From Streptomyces sp. NBC_01788 (GTDB taxonomy: Bacteria; Actinomycetota; Actinomycetes; Streptomycetales; Streptomycetaceae): DNA of 64,000 bases. The translations under genes and the position numbers were made by a program. Under the pieces are notes generated by a model. That model did no database searches and had not been told where the DNA came from. It saw only the letters and a program-made list of their open reading frames with translations. Positions 48,501 through 54,605 of the stretch are shown piece after piece. The stretch spans positions 1,302,001 through 1,366,000 of the forward strand of contig NZ_CP109090.1 of assembly GCF_035917575.1 (NCBI RefSeq). Direction: 5' to 3'. Numbering within the stretch: position 1 is the stretch's first letter; each line of letters begins with the position of its first letter.

Positions 48501-49069
48501 CTCAGCAGCTGGTCACAGTCTGGGCCATGGGCGGACCGACGGAGATCACCCTTCCCCCGGACGGCGAATTCGTCAGGCAGCTTCGCACCGAGGACCACTT
48601 CAGATCGTTCACCAGGATGGTGCAGGGCCTGATCAAGGACGGCGTGTACGCGAAGAAGGGGACCTTCCACAAGTCTCACTCTGAGCGGAGCAATGGCGAA
48701 ATGCTCTGGGAGGGACTCACCGACCTCACCGGGTTCTTCACATCGGGGATCTACGGGGCCAGTCCCGCAAGCCTCGCCCTCGGTTCCTACAACCTCGACT
48801 ACGAACTGCTCGGGGTGTCCTGCCGGCCGCCCCAGACGGATTCGGAGTGGGACCACGGAGCACTGGTCGGCCAGGTGCAGATAGCAGTGTCCAACCGCAT
48901 GACGGTAGCCTCGGCCACCCGCAGCCTGTCGAACGACGGGTACAAGAATGGAAGCACCAATCCCATCATGAAGGCTGGCTCGGACGCCGTTAAGAAAATC
49001 TTCCCTGAGGGTCAGAGAGACATCAACGTGAAGATCACCTGGATTGAGGAAGTGTATGTACCGTACTAA
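42560..49069 (+). CDS. Secreted RHS/YD-repeat polymorphic toxin with unrecognised C-terminal domain
   Basis: 2,169 residues from a GTG. The N-terminus has an Arg-containing hydrophobic signal (RRWLGRGALVVSLSVLPQVVV). A wall/SpvB-like region spans about 200-1000. YD repeats follow (YDxxGRxxxxT patterns, for example YDKLGRPLTET and YDELGRKTGTW) from about 1050 to 1830. The RHS-associated core ends with GAREYDPTTGRFLSVDP at about 1836 and DPTGLR near 1877. The remaining roughly 290 residues are the variable tip: a lysine/proline-rich linker, then HFRSFTRMVQGLIKDGVYA, GSYNLDYELLG and a conserved-looking ISNRMTVASATR-like segment. I do not recognise this domain. By family analogy the tip is a toxin released by the RHS cocoon. 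The last 14 bases overlap the start of a small lipoprotein gene, the expected position of an immunity gene. Confidence 0.92.
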   Translation: MSSTPFRPRLPGAVIRRWLGRGALVVSLSVLPQVVVPSGYDFAAQAQSTSARKKLEDRPDAKIDKVGVLQPGTSKAPKDRAAPAARETRERLKKAAWPKPGKITAAVPTSGGTSVSVGGLGVKLAQEPAAPTLKETKNRTAAKATAPAEVALSVHPQSAAKKAGVNGVLLTVDPTGAASGKSAGDTDKLRISLDYSSFNDIYGGNFGPRLSLVTLPACALTTPEKASCRTQSPVTGADNDAQAQTLTGTVSGRTLASGTPMLLAAAADSSGGGSDYSATPLSPTATWEAGGSTGDFSWDYPLRVPPATAGPSPNLSISYNSASVDGRTAGENNQTSVIGEGFSITESYIERKYASCKDDGQSGKGDLCWKYANATLVLNGKAVELVNTCTDKAACDTAARSQASGGTWKMKNEDGTRVEHLTGATGNGDDNTEYWKVTDASGTQYFFGKHRLPGWSDKGTTDTADDDPVTNSVWTVPVFGNDSGEPCYKSTGFADSFCSQAWRWNLDYVVDTHGNASAYWYNRETNYYSKNADTTVNGTSYTRGGYLDHIDYGLRSDLIYSKPAAQQVRFTYAERCVVSGGCTSLTKDTKANWPDVPFDMICAANTKCTTQIGPAFFTRKRLTDVTTSVWTGTGTTRRDVDTWHLEQSFPDTGDASSPSLWLKSIQNTGKANTTTAAMPPIVFGGIQMSNHVEGSGPDTLRYIKWRVRTIKSETGSTTTVNYSDPDCIWGTKMPAAVDKNTRRCFPVKWSQSGATPVTDWFHKYVVTSVFQDDPYGHGDTGETYYDYQGGAGWAYADDEGLTKTSNRTWSQWRGYGKVVQTGGNTEGPRSKKSTLYMRGLNGEKELDGTPRVEKVTDSTGTAIDDSRQYAGFVRETIVYNGNEEVSGTINTPWSHKTGSHAYSWGTTESWIVQAGETATRTKTSTGTRTVKQKTTYDTTYGMPVTVENTGDTAKTGDEICTRTTYARNTSAWLVAKISRVEVYSVSCAAMPAVPGDVVSDVTTAYDGQAVGVSPTKGDITASFRVASYNAMDKTPVYQQVSGSTYDKLGRPLTETNALNGTVKTTYVPDDNGYGPLKSKISIDPKLYSSTTEVDPAWGTATKTTDANGNVTEWSLDALGRLRSVWKPDRSRTLGDAASIVYAYSINNDKQTWVRTDALKADGKTYNSSYEIFDSLLRSRQKQVPAPNGGRVISETLYDDRGLAYITNGQVHDNSAPSGTLANTYPGSVPASTKTVFDAAGRATESIFRVYDQEKWRTKTEYQGDRTAVTAAAGGTGTLSITDARGRLIERREFSSPVPTGTDYTRTLFEHDPAGQLTKMTGPDNAVWSYGYDLRGRKITSSDPDKGTVTTTYNDADQPVTTTTTLNKVTRTLITDYDELGRKTGTWDGVQDNAHQLTKFTYDSLAKGQLTAAIRYVGGTTGKIYSQAITGYDDLGRPKGIKTVIAATDPLVTAGAPQTFTTSTTYNIDGTVQSTSMPAVAGLPAETVANSYNGLGMLTGTDGMTDYVQNIGYSPYGEIEETRLGTSTGAKQLQILNRYEDGTRRLDNTHTVDQSNAGYTSDVNYTYDATGNVKSITDNANGKDTQCFAYDGYRRLTEAWTPSSNNCATARSATTLSGPAPYWTSWTYKPGGLRDTQTEHKATGDTKTVYDYAAGNASGTGQPHTLTSLTVNGGTAKTFTYDEQGNTTQRYGPTGIAQNLTWDIEGELVRLTEGTKTTDYLYDANGDLMIRRGPDKTILYLAGQELHYDTAAKKFSAQRYYAAGDVTAARTETSLTWMVDDHHGTASMAVDATTQAVTRRYTKPFGETRGTTPPTWPDDKGFLGKTVDTGTGLTHVGAREYDPTTGRFLSVDPVLVPDDHESLNGYAYSNNTPVTKADPTGLRPLSGCEEGCSDGKGGTYRDYVTPSSNGWVYHSTSTYVTKVPDTSDTYLSTTVHTRAGKTTAVSVAVFKKPSFKKGPNPEPERKDGKKGPDGEETIDLSAQQLVTVWAMGGPTEITLPPDGEFVRQLRTEDHFRSFTRMVQGLIKDGVYAKKGTFHKSHSERSNGEMLWEGLTDLTGFFTSGIYGASPASLALGSYNLDYELLGVSCRPPQTDSEWDHGALVGQVQIAVSNRMTVASATRSLSNDGYKNGSTNPIMKAGSDAVKKIFPEGQRDINVKITWIEEVYVPY

Positions 49070-49514
49070 GCGAAGTCGGCAGGCTCTCTTCGCGGTCGCG
49101 CTCTCCGCTGGCCTTGTGACGGGTGTGTCCGCCTGCTCGGCAGAAGAGGAGTTTCCCGTCCCGACGGACGACCAGGTTGTCGGCACCTGGAGCAATCCCG
49201 GGAGGGATTGGATCAAATTTAAAGAGGGAGGTACGGGCCTCATTTCCGCAGGAGCACAGCTTCAATTGAGCGCACTAATGGAGGAGGCCGACATCAAGGA
49301 CGCGTGTGAGTTCTCCTGGGGGGTGGACACTGTACCCGCAGGAGGCAGCAAGTGGGTTTCCGTCACCTTCACAAAAGGGCAATGCGGTTTCTCGGGGCCG
49401 GGTGAGTTTGGCCTCAATTACTACTACACGGATTCGGGGGAACTGCGCCTGTCTCCGGCTGTTGAATTCCCGGAACCTGACGAGGTATATGCGCGAACGA
49501 ATGCCGCCTCATAG
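49056..49514 (+). CDS. Small lipoprotein, candidate immunity protein for the RHS toxin
   Basis: 152 residues. The basic start MYRTKRSRQ, hydrophobic stretch ALFAVALSAGLVTG and lipobox VSAC predict a membrane-anchored lipoprotein of about 125 mature residues. It overlaps the RHS 3' end by 14 bp, with GAGGA a few bases before the ATG, so the two are translationally coupled. Gene position, size and co-translation are those of polymorphic-toxin immunity genes. An outer-face location suggests the toxin acts at or outside the membrane. Function is inferred. A strong terminator follows. Confidence 0.75.
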   Translation: MYRTKRSRQALFAVALSAGLVTGVSACSAEEEFPVPTDDQVVGTWSNPGRDWIKFKEGGTGLISAGAQLQLSALMEEADIKDACEFSWGVDTVPAGGSKWVSVTFTKGQCGFSGPGEFGLNYYYTDSGELRLSPAVEFPEPDEVYARTNAAS

Positions 49515-49542
49515 GGGGAAGAGGATTTGACCTGACGATTGG

Positions 49543-49576
49543 TCGACGGGGAGGCGGATTTTCGCCTCCCCGTCGA
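49543..49576 (+). terminator. Terminator after the RHS-immunity pair
   Basis: A perfect 14-bp stem: TCGACGGGGAGGCG (49543-49556) pairs with CGCCTCCCCGTCGA (49563-49576), with loop GATTTT. It begins 29 bp past the lipoprotein stop and closes the unit. Confidence 0.85.
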
Positions 49577-49619
49577 AGAGGCTCTTCTCCCTGTAGACCG
49601 CCAAGCGCAGATTGTCCAG

Positions 49620-50130
49620 GCCCTGGACATTCTTGATGCGCGAATCACTCACGCAAACGCAGAAGCCAGCCCGCAGCTTCCGACACGCCCGGCGCGCACC
49701 AGGCTCGCCACGACACCGCTTGAGTGGCGTCGGCAGATCCGCTACGTCGCGATCGACATGTCCCCCGGCTACCGGACCGCCATCCACACCGGACTGCCGC
49801 ACGCCACCGTAGTCGTCGACCACTTCCACATGGTGCAGCTCGCCAACAAGATGCTGAACATCGTCCGGCGTCGGACCACCGTCGCCCTGCGCGGCCGACG
49901 CGGACGGGCCCGCGACCCGGAGTGGAAGGTCAGGCGTCGGCTCCTGCGCAACCGCGAAGACCTCACCGACACCCAGTTCACACGATGTGGAACGTACTGA
50001 TCGACGCCGGGACGATCGGGATGACGCTGCTGACCGCGTGGATCGCCAAGGAGAAGCTGCGGGACCTGCTCGCCTGCGCCCGCACCGGCGCAGACCGCCA
50101 CCGCATCGGCCACCTGCGCTTCAAGTGCCC
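49620..50130 (+). pseudogene. ISL3-family transposase fragment
   Basis: The frame reads IRYVAIDMSPGYRTAI, then VVVDHFHMVQLANKMLNIVRRR, the catalytic region of ISL3 transposases. Near 49985 the frame shifts to MWNVLIDAGTIGMTLLTAWI and EKLRDLLACAR. Both ends are missing, with no inverted repeats seen. A dead relic between the two toxin modules. Confidence 0.75.
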
Positions 50131-50370
50131 ACCAGTGCCTTGTTCAGGCCGAACGATGCGACAAACGTCAGCACATACGCTGCGACCCGGTGCGCGAGCA
50201 GCACGCGCAGCGGCGCGTTCCGAGCCCCCTGCAGCAGCTGAACCGCCGCAGCCAGTTCGGCAGCCCGGAGGTCTTCCCCTGCGTCCTCGCCGGACTCTCC
50301 ACAAGCGGCTCGTCGCAGCGCGTCGGTGACCAGCACGCTCTGCTCCGCGACTGCTGCCTGCTGCCCGGGG
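50121..50370 (-). pseudogene. Possible C-terminal fragment of an unknown protein
   Basis: A minus-strand frame ends AAELAAAVQLLQGARNAP, then HRVAAYVLTFVASFGLNKAL with a hydrophobic tail. The composition is protein-like, but there is no recognised family and no start. It may be debris from an insertion next to the orphan toxin. Confidence 0.25.
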
Positions 50371-50937
50371 ATGGCCCCGCATCCCGGCTACAAGGGCACC
50401 GCCACAGGACCGTCGTGGGGCGTGGCTGGTGAGATCGCACTGATGGCCTGCGGCTGGGTGCCCGCGGTCGGCGCCGGATGTGACGCCGTGGACCTGGGTC
50501 GCTCCGCCGTGGACAAGGACGCCCTCGGGGTCGGCCTCGGGGTGGCTGGTTTCATTCCGCTCGCGGGCGACGCGGCAAAGCTGCCGAAGCAGCTCGACAA
50601 CATAGCCGATGCGGTCAAGCTCGCGCACAAGATTGCCTCCTCGCCGTTCTCCACCAAGCTGGATCGGATCTCCGAGCACCTGCAGATGAAGGACCTCACC
50701 GCGGCTGCGCGGGAACTGAAGGGAGAGGTGGTCGCCCGGAAGGCAGACGGTACCCCGTGGGATCATGTCCACGAGGTTCGGGACGCCCAGAACGGCCTGC
50801 TCAACGCGATCGGTGACATCAACAGGAAACTGGCCCACCCCAAGACGGGTGGTGCCGAGCGAGACCTTCTCGTCGCAGACCTGGGGCGGGCTAGCAAAAT
50901 GCTGGACTACTCCGAGCAGTTCGTTCCCAGGGGGTGA
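50371..50937 (+). CDS. Orphan C-terminal polymorphic toxin module (type-28-like)
   Basis: 188 residues from an ATG after CCCGGGG; the true boundary is uncertain. The first half is a Gly/Ala-rich hydrophobic pre-toxin region (VAGEIALMACGWVPAVGAGCD, then GVAGFIPLAGDAAK). The second half ends WDHVHEVRDAQNGLLNAIGD, INRKLAHPKTGG, RASKMLDYSEQFVPRG. From memory this resembles the polymorphic toxin type 28 domain found at RHS tips. No RHS core precedes it, so it is a displaced tip. The next gene starts 7 bp later and should be its immunity gene. Confidence 0.7.
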   Translation: MAPHPGYKGTATGPSWGVAGEIALMACGWVPAVGAGCDAVDLGRSAVDKDALGVGLGVAGFIPLAGDAAKLPKQLDNIADAVKLAHKIASSPFSTKLDRISEHLQMKDLTAAARELKGEVVARKADGTPWDHVHEVRDAQNGLLNAIGDINRKLAHPKTGGAERDLLVADLGRASKMLDYSEQFVPRG

Positions 50938-50944
50938 GTGGAGC

Positions 50945-51547
50945 ATGACAGTGACGCATGACGAGTACCTGCGGCAGCTGACCGCGCGCGCGAAGGACGG
51001 CACTATCCCGCAACAAGAGGTGAAGGAGATCGCCCGGACCATTTCCGAGGGTCGGGCCGGCCGGGACCTGTACCGGTTGTTGTACGCGGTGGCCCGCGCG
51101 GGCGGTCCGGCGTACGAGTCTCTGGTCGCCAGCTATCTGATTTACCCAGAGGACCCCGAGGTCTCGGCGCTCGCCGTGCAGGTGCTCACGGGGCACTGGA
51201 GAGTGGGAGCAAAGTACTCGAAGACCATACTCGAGTTGCTGGGCTCCGCCGATTGGGACCTGAGTGACGACGCGTTCATGGCGGCGCTCTCGGGGGCGGG
51301 GGAGATCCTGCACGACGGGTTCGATGCCGAACTACTCCACGCCCTACTGAAGCTCGCCGAGGAGGGCCGCGGTGAATACGGCGACGATCTCATGCAGCGT
51401 CTCGCGGTAGAAGCGATCGCCCGCGCGCTGGGCGCCAGCCATGCCGAATCTATGAGACCGCCCGAGGGAGTCACGCGTGCGGAGTGGTCGCAGGGCTTGC
51501 TGAGTGCCGCGCGTGACCGACTCCACGATGCGGCACGTCAGGCCTGA
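50945..51547 (+). CDS. Candidate immunity protein for the orphan toxin module
   Basis: 200 residues, cytosolic and mostly helical, with repeats reminiscent of HEAT-type (PEVSALAVQVLTGHWR, DDAFMAALSGAGEIL, DAELLHALLKLAEEG). GGAG precedes the ATG, 7 bp after the toxin stop. The order toxin tip then small helical protein is that of toxin-immunity pairs. No membrane segment, so its target probably acts inside the cell. The exact family is not recognised. Confidence 0.65.
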   Translation: MTVTHDEYLRQLTARAKDGTIPQQEVKEIARTISEGRAGRDLYRLLYAVARAGGPAYESLVASYLIYPEDPEVSALAVQVLTGHWRVGAKYSKTILELLGSADWDLSDDAFMAALSGAGEILHDGFDAELLHALLKLAEEGRGEYGDDLMQRLAVEAIARALGASHAESMRPPEGVTRAEWSQGLLSAARDRLHDAARQA

Positions 51548-51562
51548 TTCAGCTGACAGCCG

Positions 51563-51601
51563 AGCAGGCCCCGGCAGGACAACGTCCGGCCGGGGCCTGC
51601 T
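51563..51601 (+). terminator. Terminator after the orphan toxin-immunity pair
   Basis: AGCAGGCCCCGGC (51563-51575) pairs perfectly with GCCGGGGCCTGCT (51589-51601), 15 bp after the immunity stop. Confidence 0.8.
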
Positions 51602-51769
51602 GAAGCCTCGAAGACCTGCTGCAGACGGTGCGCATACATGATCTGTCCGACGAGCTGCGAGCATAGTGAGGATGCGCTGGTAGTCCGCCGATAGCACTGC
51701 CCAGGCCAGCCCCTCACAGCGCAGCTGCCGAGAAGGTTCGCTGATCGCGTGTGAAGGCCCGCGAGAGCA

Positions 51770-52306
51770 AGGATCGCCTCCCAGTCGGTTCCCGCACCGA
51801 TCCGCTGCCTGGTCGAGCAGGGTCACCCCGGCGGCGTTGTCGTGCGCCGACGCGGCCAGGACGACGACGCCGATGATCAGTCCCCGCTTGCGCCCCGGCG
51901 TCCGCTTGTTGGCGTCCAGCCCCGTCGTGGTCTTCGGAACTCCCGCGGCCGCGCGCACGGACTGGGTGTCGATGACCACGAGGGACGGGGCCTTTAATCG
52001 GCGGGCCTTCTCCCGCACCTGGCAGCGCAGGAGTTCCTGGATCCGCTGATCGAGCCCGTCCTTGCGCCACAGGGTGAAGTAATAGAACACCGCCGACCAG
52101 GCGGGCAGGTCATGGGGCAGATAGCGCCACTGGCAGCCCGTCCGGTTCTGGTAGAAGATCGCGGTCACGACCTCCTGGAGATCACAGGTCCCGGGATCCT
52201 TGGTCGCCGACCGCGCCACACGGTCCTGCTTCCAGGACGTGATCATCGGCTCGAGCAAGGCCCACCGCTCGTCCGATAAGTCGCTTGGATACGGCTCACG
52301 CTCCAT
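51770..52306 (-). pseudogene. IS5-family transposase, truncated copy
   Basis: From ATG at 52306 it reads MEREPYPSDLSDERWALLEP, TGCQWRYLPHDLPAWSAVF and VIDTQSVRAAAGVPKTTTG, clearly the same family as the copy at 52520. Seven residues (AVDVLGL in the other copy) are missing after GRKRG, and homology ends near 51780 at RCGNRLGG. The C-terminal catalytic part is lost. Its left end abuts the left end of the other copy, head to head. Confidence 0.8.
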
Positions 52307-52519
52307 TCCTCTATCTGGGCATGCGCATGCCCCATGTCCAATCACCGCCCCGAACGGCAACAGTCACACGAACGAGCGATCACGAACCCAGAGAGATGGG
52401 ACTTACTGATCATTTCAGAGGGCATTAAGTCCCGTTTCTGGTGATGTGGTGTCGCTCGTTCGTGGGCGATAGGACGGTTCCATCCTCGCGTCATGTCGTG
52501 TGCATGATGGAGTCGCGGC

Positions 52520-53373
52520 ATGGAACGGATGCCGTACTCAACCGACTTGCCCGACGAGCAGTGGGCGTTGATCGAGCCGCTGGTCACCGCGCGGAAGCAG
52601 GAGCGGGTGGCGCGGTCGGCGACGGGAGACCCGGGCTCCTGCGGCCTGCGCGAGGTTGTGAACGCGCTGCTCTACCAGAACCGGACGGGCTGTCAGTGGC
52701 GGCTCCTGCCACACGACCTTCCGGCCTGGTCGGCGGTGTTCTACTACTTCACCCTGTGGCGCCAGGACGGCCTTGACCAGCGGATCCAGGAGATCCTGCG
52801 CTGCCAGGTGCGGGAGCGGTCCAGACGATTAGAGGACCCCTCCCTCGTGATCATCGACACCCAGTCCGTCCGCGTGGCGGCCGGGGTGCCGAAGGAGACG
52901 GCGGGACTGGACGCGAACAAGAAGACGCCCGGCAGGAAGCGGGGACTCGCCGTCGACGTGCTGGGTCTGATCATCGGTGTAGTGGTCCTGGCTGCGAGCG
53001 CGCACGACAACGAGGCCGGCATCGCCCTGCTGGACCAGGCGGCCGAGCGGTGCGGGATGCGCCTGGAGAAGGTCCTGGTCGACCAGGGTTTCAAGGACGC
53101 CGTGGTCATCCACGGGGCGGTGAAGGACATCACCGTCGAGGTGGTCCGACGCAACCCCGACGACGAGGGCATAGGCTTCGTCCCGCAACCGAAGCGTGGG
53201 TGGTCGAGCAGGTCAACGGCACCCTCATGCTGCAGCGGCGCCTCGCCCGCGACTACGACCACCGGCCCGACAAAGCGGCCTCCCGCGTCTACTGAGCCTC
53301 CACCGCCGGCATGCTCCGCCGCCTCACCACCCCTACCCCCACCTGGCGCGACGACGTGGAGCTGGCCGCGTGA
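52520..53373 (+). pseudogene. IS5-family transposase with frameshift and nonsense codon
   Basis: Reads well from MERMPYSTDLPDEQWALIEP through VIDTQSVRVAAGVPKETAG to GFVPQPKR. Near 53195 one base appears missing; the next frame continues WVVEQVNGTLMLQRRLARDY to SRVY, then meets TGA at 53294-53296 where tryptophan is expected. The family C-terminus (TAGMLRRLTTPTPTWRDDVE) follows to a TGA at 53371. Two lesions make it inactive. The stop overlaps the start of the winged-helix gene. Confidence 0.85.
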
Positions 53374-53768
53374 ACGTCTGCGAACTCCTGCGGCTGCTGC
53401 TGACCGAACACGATGAGACCGCAGCCCGCGCCGACAACCTGCGCGAGCAGCGGCTCACCACCGACCTCGCCGAGACCGAAGTCCGCCTGGCCGAGCTCGC
53501 CGCCACCCGCAAGGTCATCGACGGCCTCACCCCTCCCGACCATGCAACCGCCCCCGCGGCGACCGCCACCGCCACCGTCTACCAGCGCATCGTGACCACG
53601 TTCAACGAACACCCCGGAAAGGTGTTCCGCGGCCGCGATCTGCACGAGCACCTCGGCCTGCCCACCGACGAGCCCTCGACAAACGTCACCCGCTCCCGCC
53701 TGGGACGACTCGTCCGCCAGGGACTCCTCACCCAGCCCGGACGCGGCCGCTATCAGAAACGGACTTAA
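53370..53768 (+). CDS. Winged-helix passenger protein of the IS5-type element
   Basis: 132 residues from a GTG that overlaps the transposase stop (GTGA). The first half is charged and likely coiled-coil (about 15-50, LREQRLTTDLAETEVRLAEL). After a Thr/Ala linker comes a winged-helix-like domain (about 68-132, YQRIVTTFNEHPGKVFRGRD to RSRLGRLVRQGLLTQPGRGR). I recall similar proteins next to IS5-type transposases in other Streptomyces. It lies inside the element's inverted repeats, and its TAA is within the right repeat. A regulator or transposition helper is likely; function is unproven. Confidence 0.7.
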   Translation: MNVCELLRLLLTEHDETAARADNLREQRLTTDLAETEVRLAELAATRKVIDGLTPPDHATAPAATATATVYQRIVTTFNEHPGKVFRGRDLHEHLGLPTDEPSTNVTRSRLGRLVRQGLLTQPGRGRYQKRT

Positions 53769-53843
53769 CGCCCTCTGCAAGTGATCCAGAACCAGTTTTC
53801 AGGAAGCGTCGACAGCGCATCTGCTCGCCGGGCCGCACCTCGA

Positions 53844-54605
53844 TCACCTGAACTCCTCCGGCATCGCGTCCTGCCATGGCTCAGGGCAGCCGTGGTCGAC
53901 GTCCGACGCGGCGCATTGGTTGATCAGGCGGATTATGCGTTGTACGTCGGTTAGGTCAGGGACGACGTGGCAGGCCCCGGCGGCAGCCAACCGCTCGACT
54001 GATGTGGTGCCGGAAGCGACGCCAATCACGTGGGCGCCTCCTTCCCGTCCAGTGCGGACGTCCTCGAGAGAGTCGCCGATAATCACGGTCGCCCGTGTGA
54101 AGGTATGCCCATGGCGAGTGCCGGCTCGCTGCTGTGCCACGCGTACGAGGGCAGGGCGGTGGGAGTCGTCGGAGGAGTATCCGCCGATGCTGAGGTCGAG
54201 ATACTCGTCCAGGCCAAGAGCCTTGAGCTTGATCTCGGCGCTGCCGCGCAGATTGCCAGTGACGACAGTGGGAACCAGTCCGGGCTCCTGTTGCACGGCG
54301 GCAAGGGCGGCGGGTGCACCGGGCATGACCTGCCCGGTGCGAGAAAGATCGTCACGGTGACGCTCTAGTTGCGCGGGCATACGCTGCACGATGCGCTGCG
54401 CGAGTTCCTCGATCCGCTCGCGTTTCACTGCATTCGCTCGCAGCAGCTCCCGGACAGCGAGGGGCATCGTCACCCCGGTTCCCCGGGCGGGCAGACGCTC
54501 GGCAGGCCGGCCCACTACCTCCTCGAAGAGCTCCCGATAGACCAGCCGGTCAGTGTCGCCGGTGTAGAGGAGAGTGCGGTCGATGTCCCAGAGAACCAGA
54601 ATCAT
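53844..54605 (-). CDS. HAD-superfamily hydrolase
   Basis: 253 residues. HAD motif I DxD is LWDIDRTLL (D7, D9), motif II the threonine in VVTGNLRG, and motif IV the aspartates in IIGDSLEDVRTG; the cap domain lies at about 20-85. Phosphoglycolate-phosphatase-like. The ATG overlaps the stop of the XRE regulator gene (ATGA), so they form one operon. The substrate is unknown. Confidence 0.88.
   Translation of the reverse strand: MILVLWDIDRTLLYTGDTDRLVYRELFEEVVGRPAERLPARGTGVTMPLAVRELLRANAVKRERIEELAQRIVQRMPAQLERHRDDLSRTGQVMPGAPAALAAVQQEPGLVPTVVTGNLRGSAEIKLKALGLDEYLDLSIGGYSSDDSHRPALVRVAQQRAGTRHGHTFTRATVIIGDSLEDVRTGREGGAHVIGVASGTTSVERLAAAGACHVVPDLTDVQRIIRLINQCAASDVDHGCPEPWQDAMPEEFR

Larger units (their letters stand above)
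52416..53777 (+). mobile_element. IS5-type element with two genes (1,362 bp)
   Basis: Imperfect inverted repeats bound it: 52416-52440 reads CAGAGGGCATTAAGTCC then CGTTTCTG, and the complement of 53754-53777 reads CAGAGGGCGTTAAGTCC then GTTTCTG (one mismatch, one indel). Inside are a damaged transposase gene and an overlapping winged-helix gene whose stop lies within the right repeat. No clear target duplication is seen. Confidence 0.75.
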
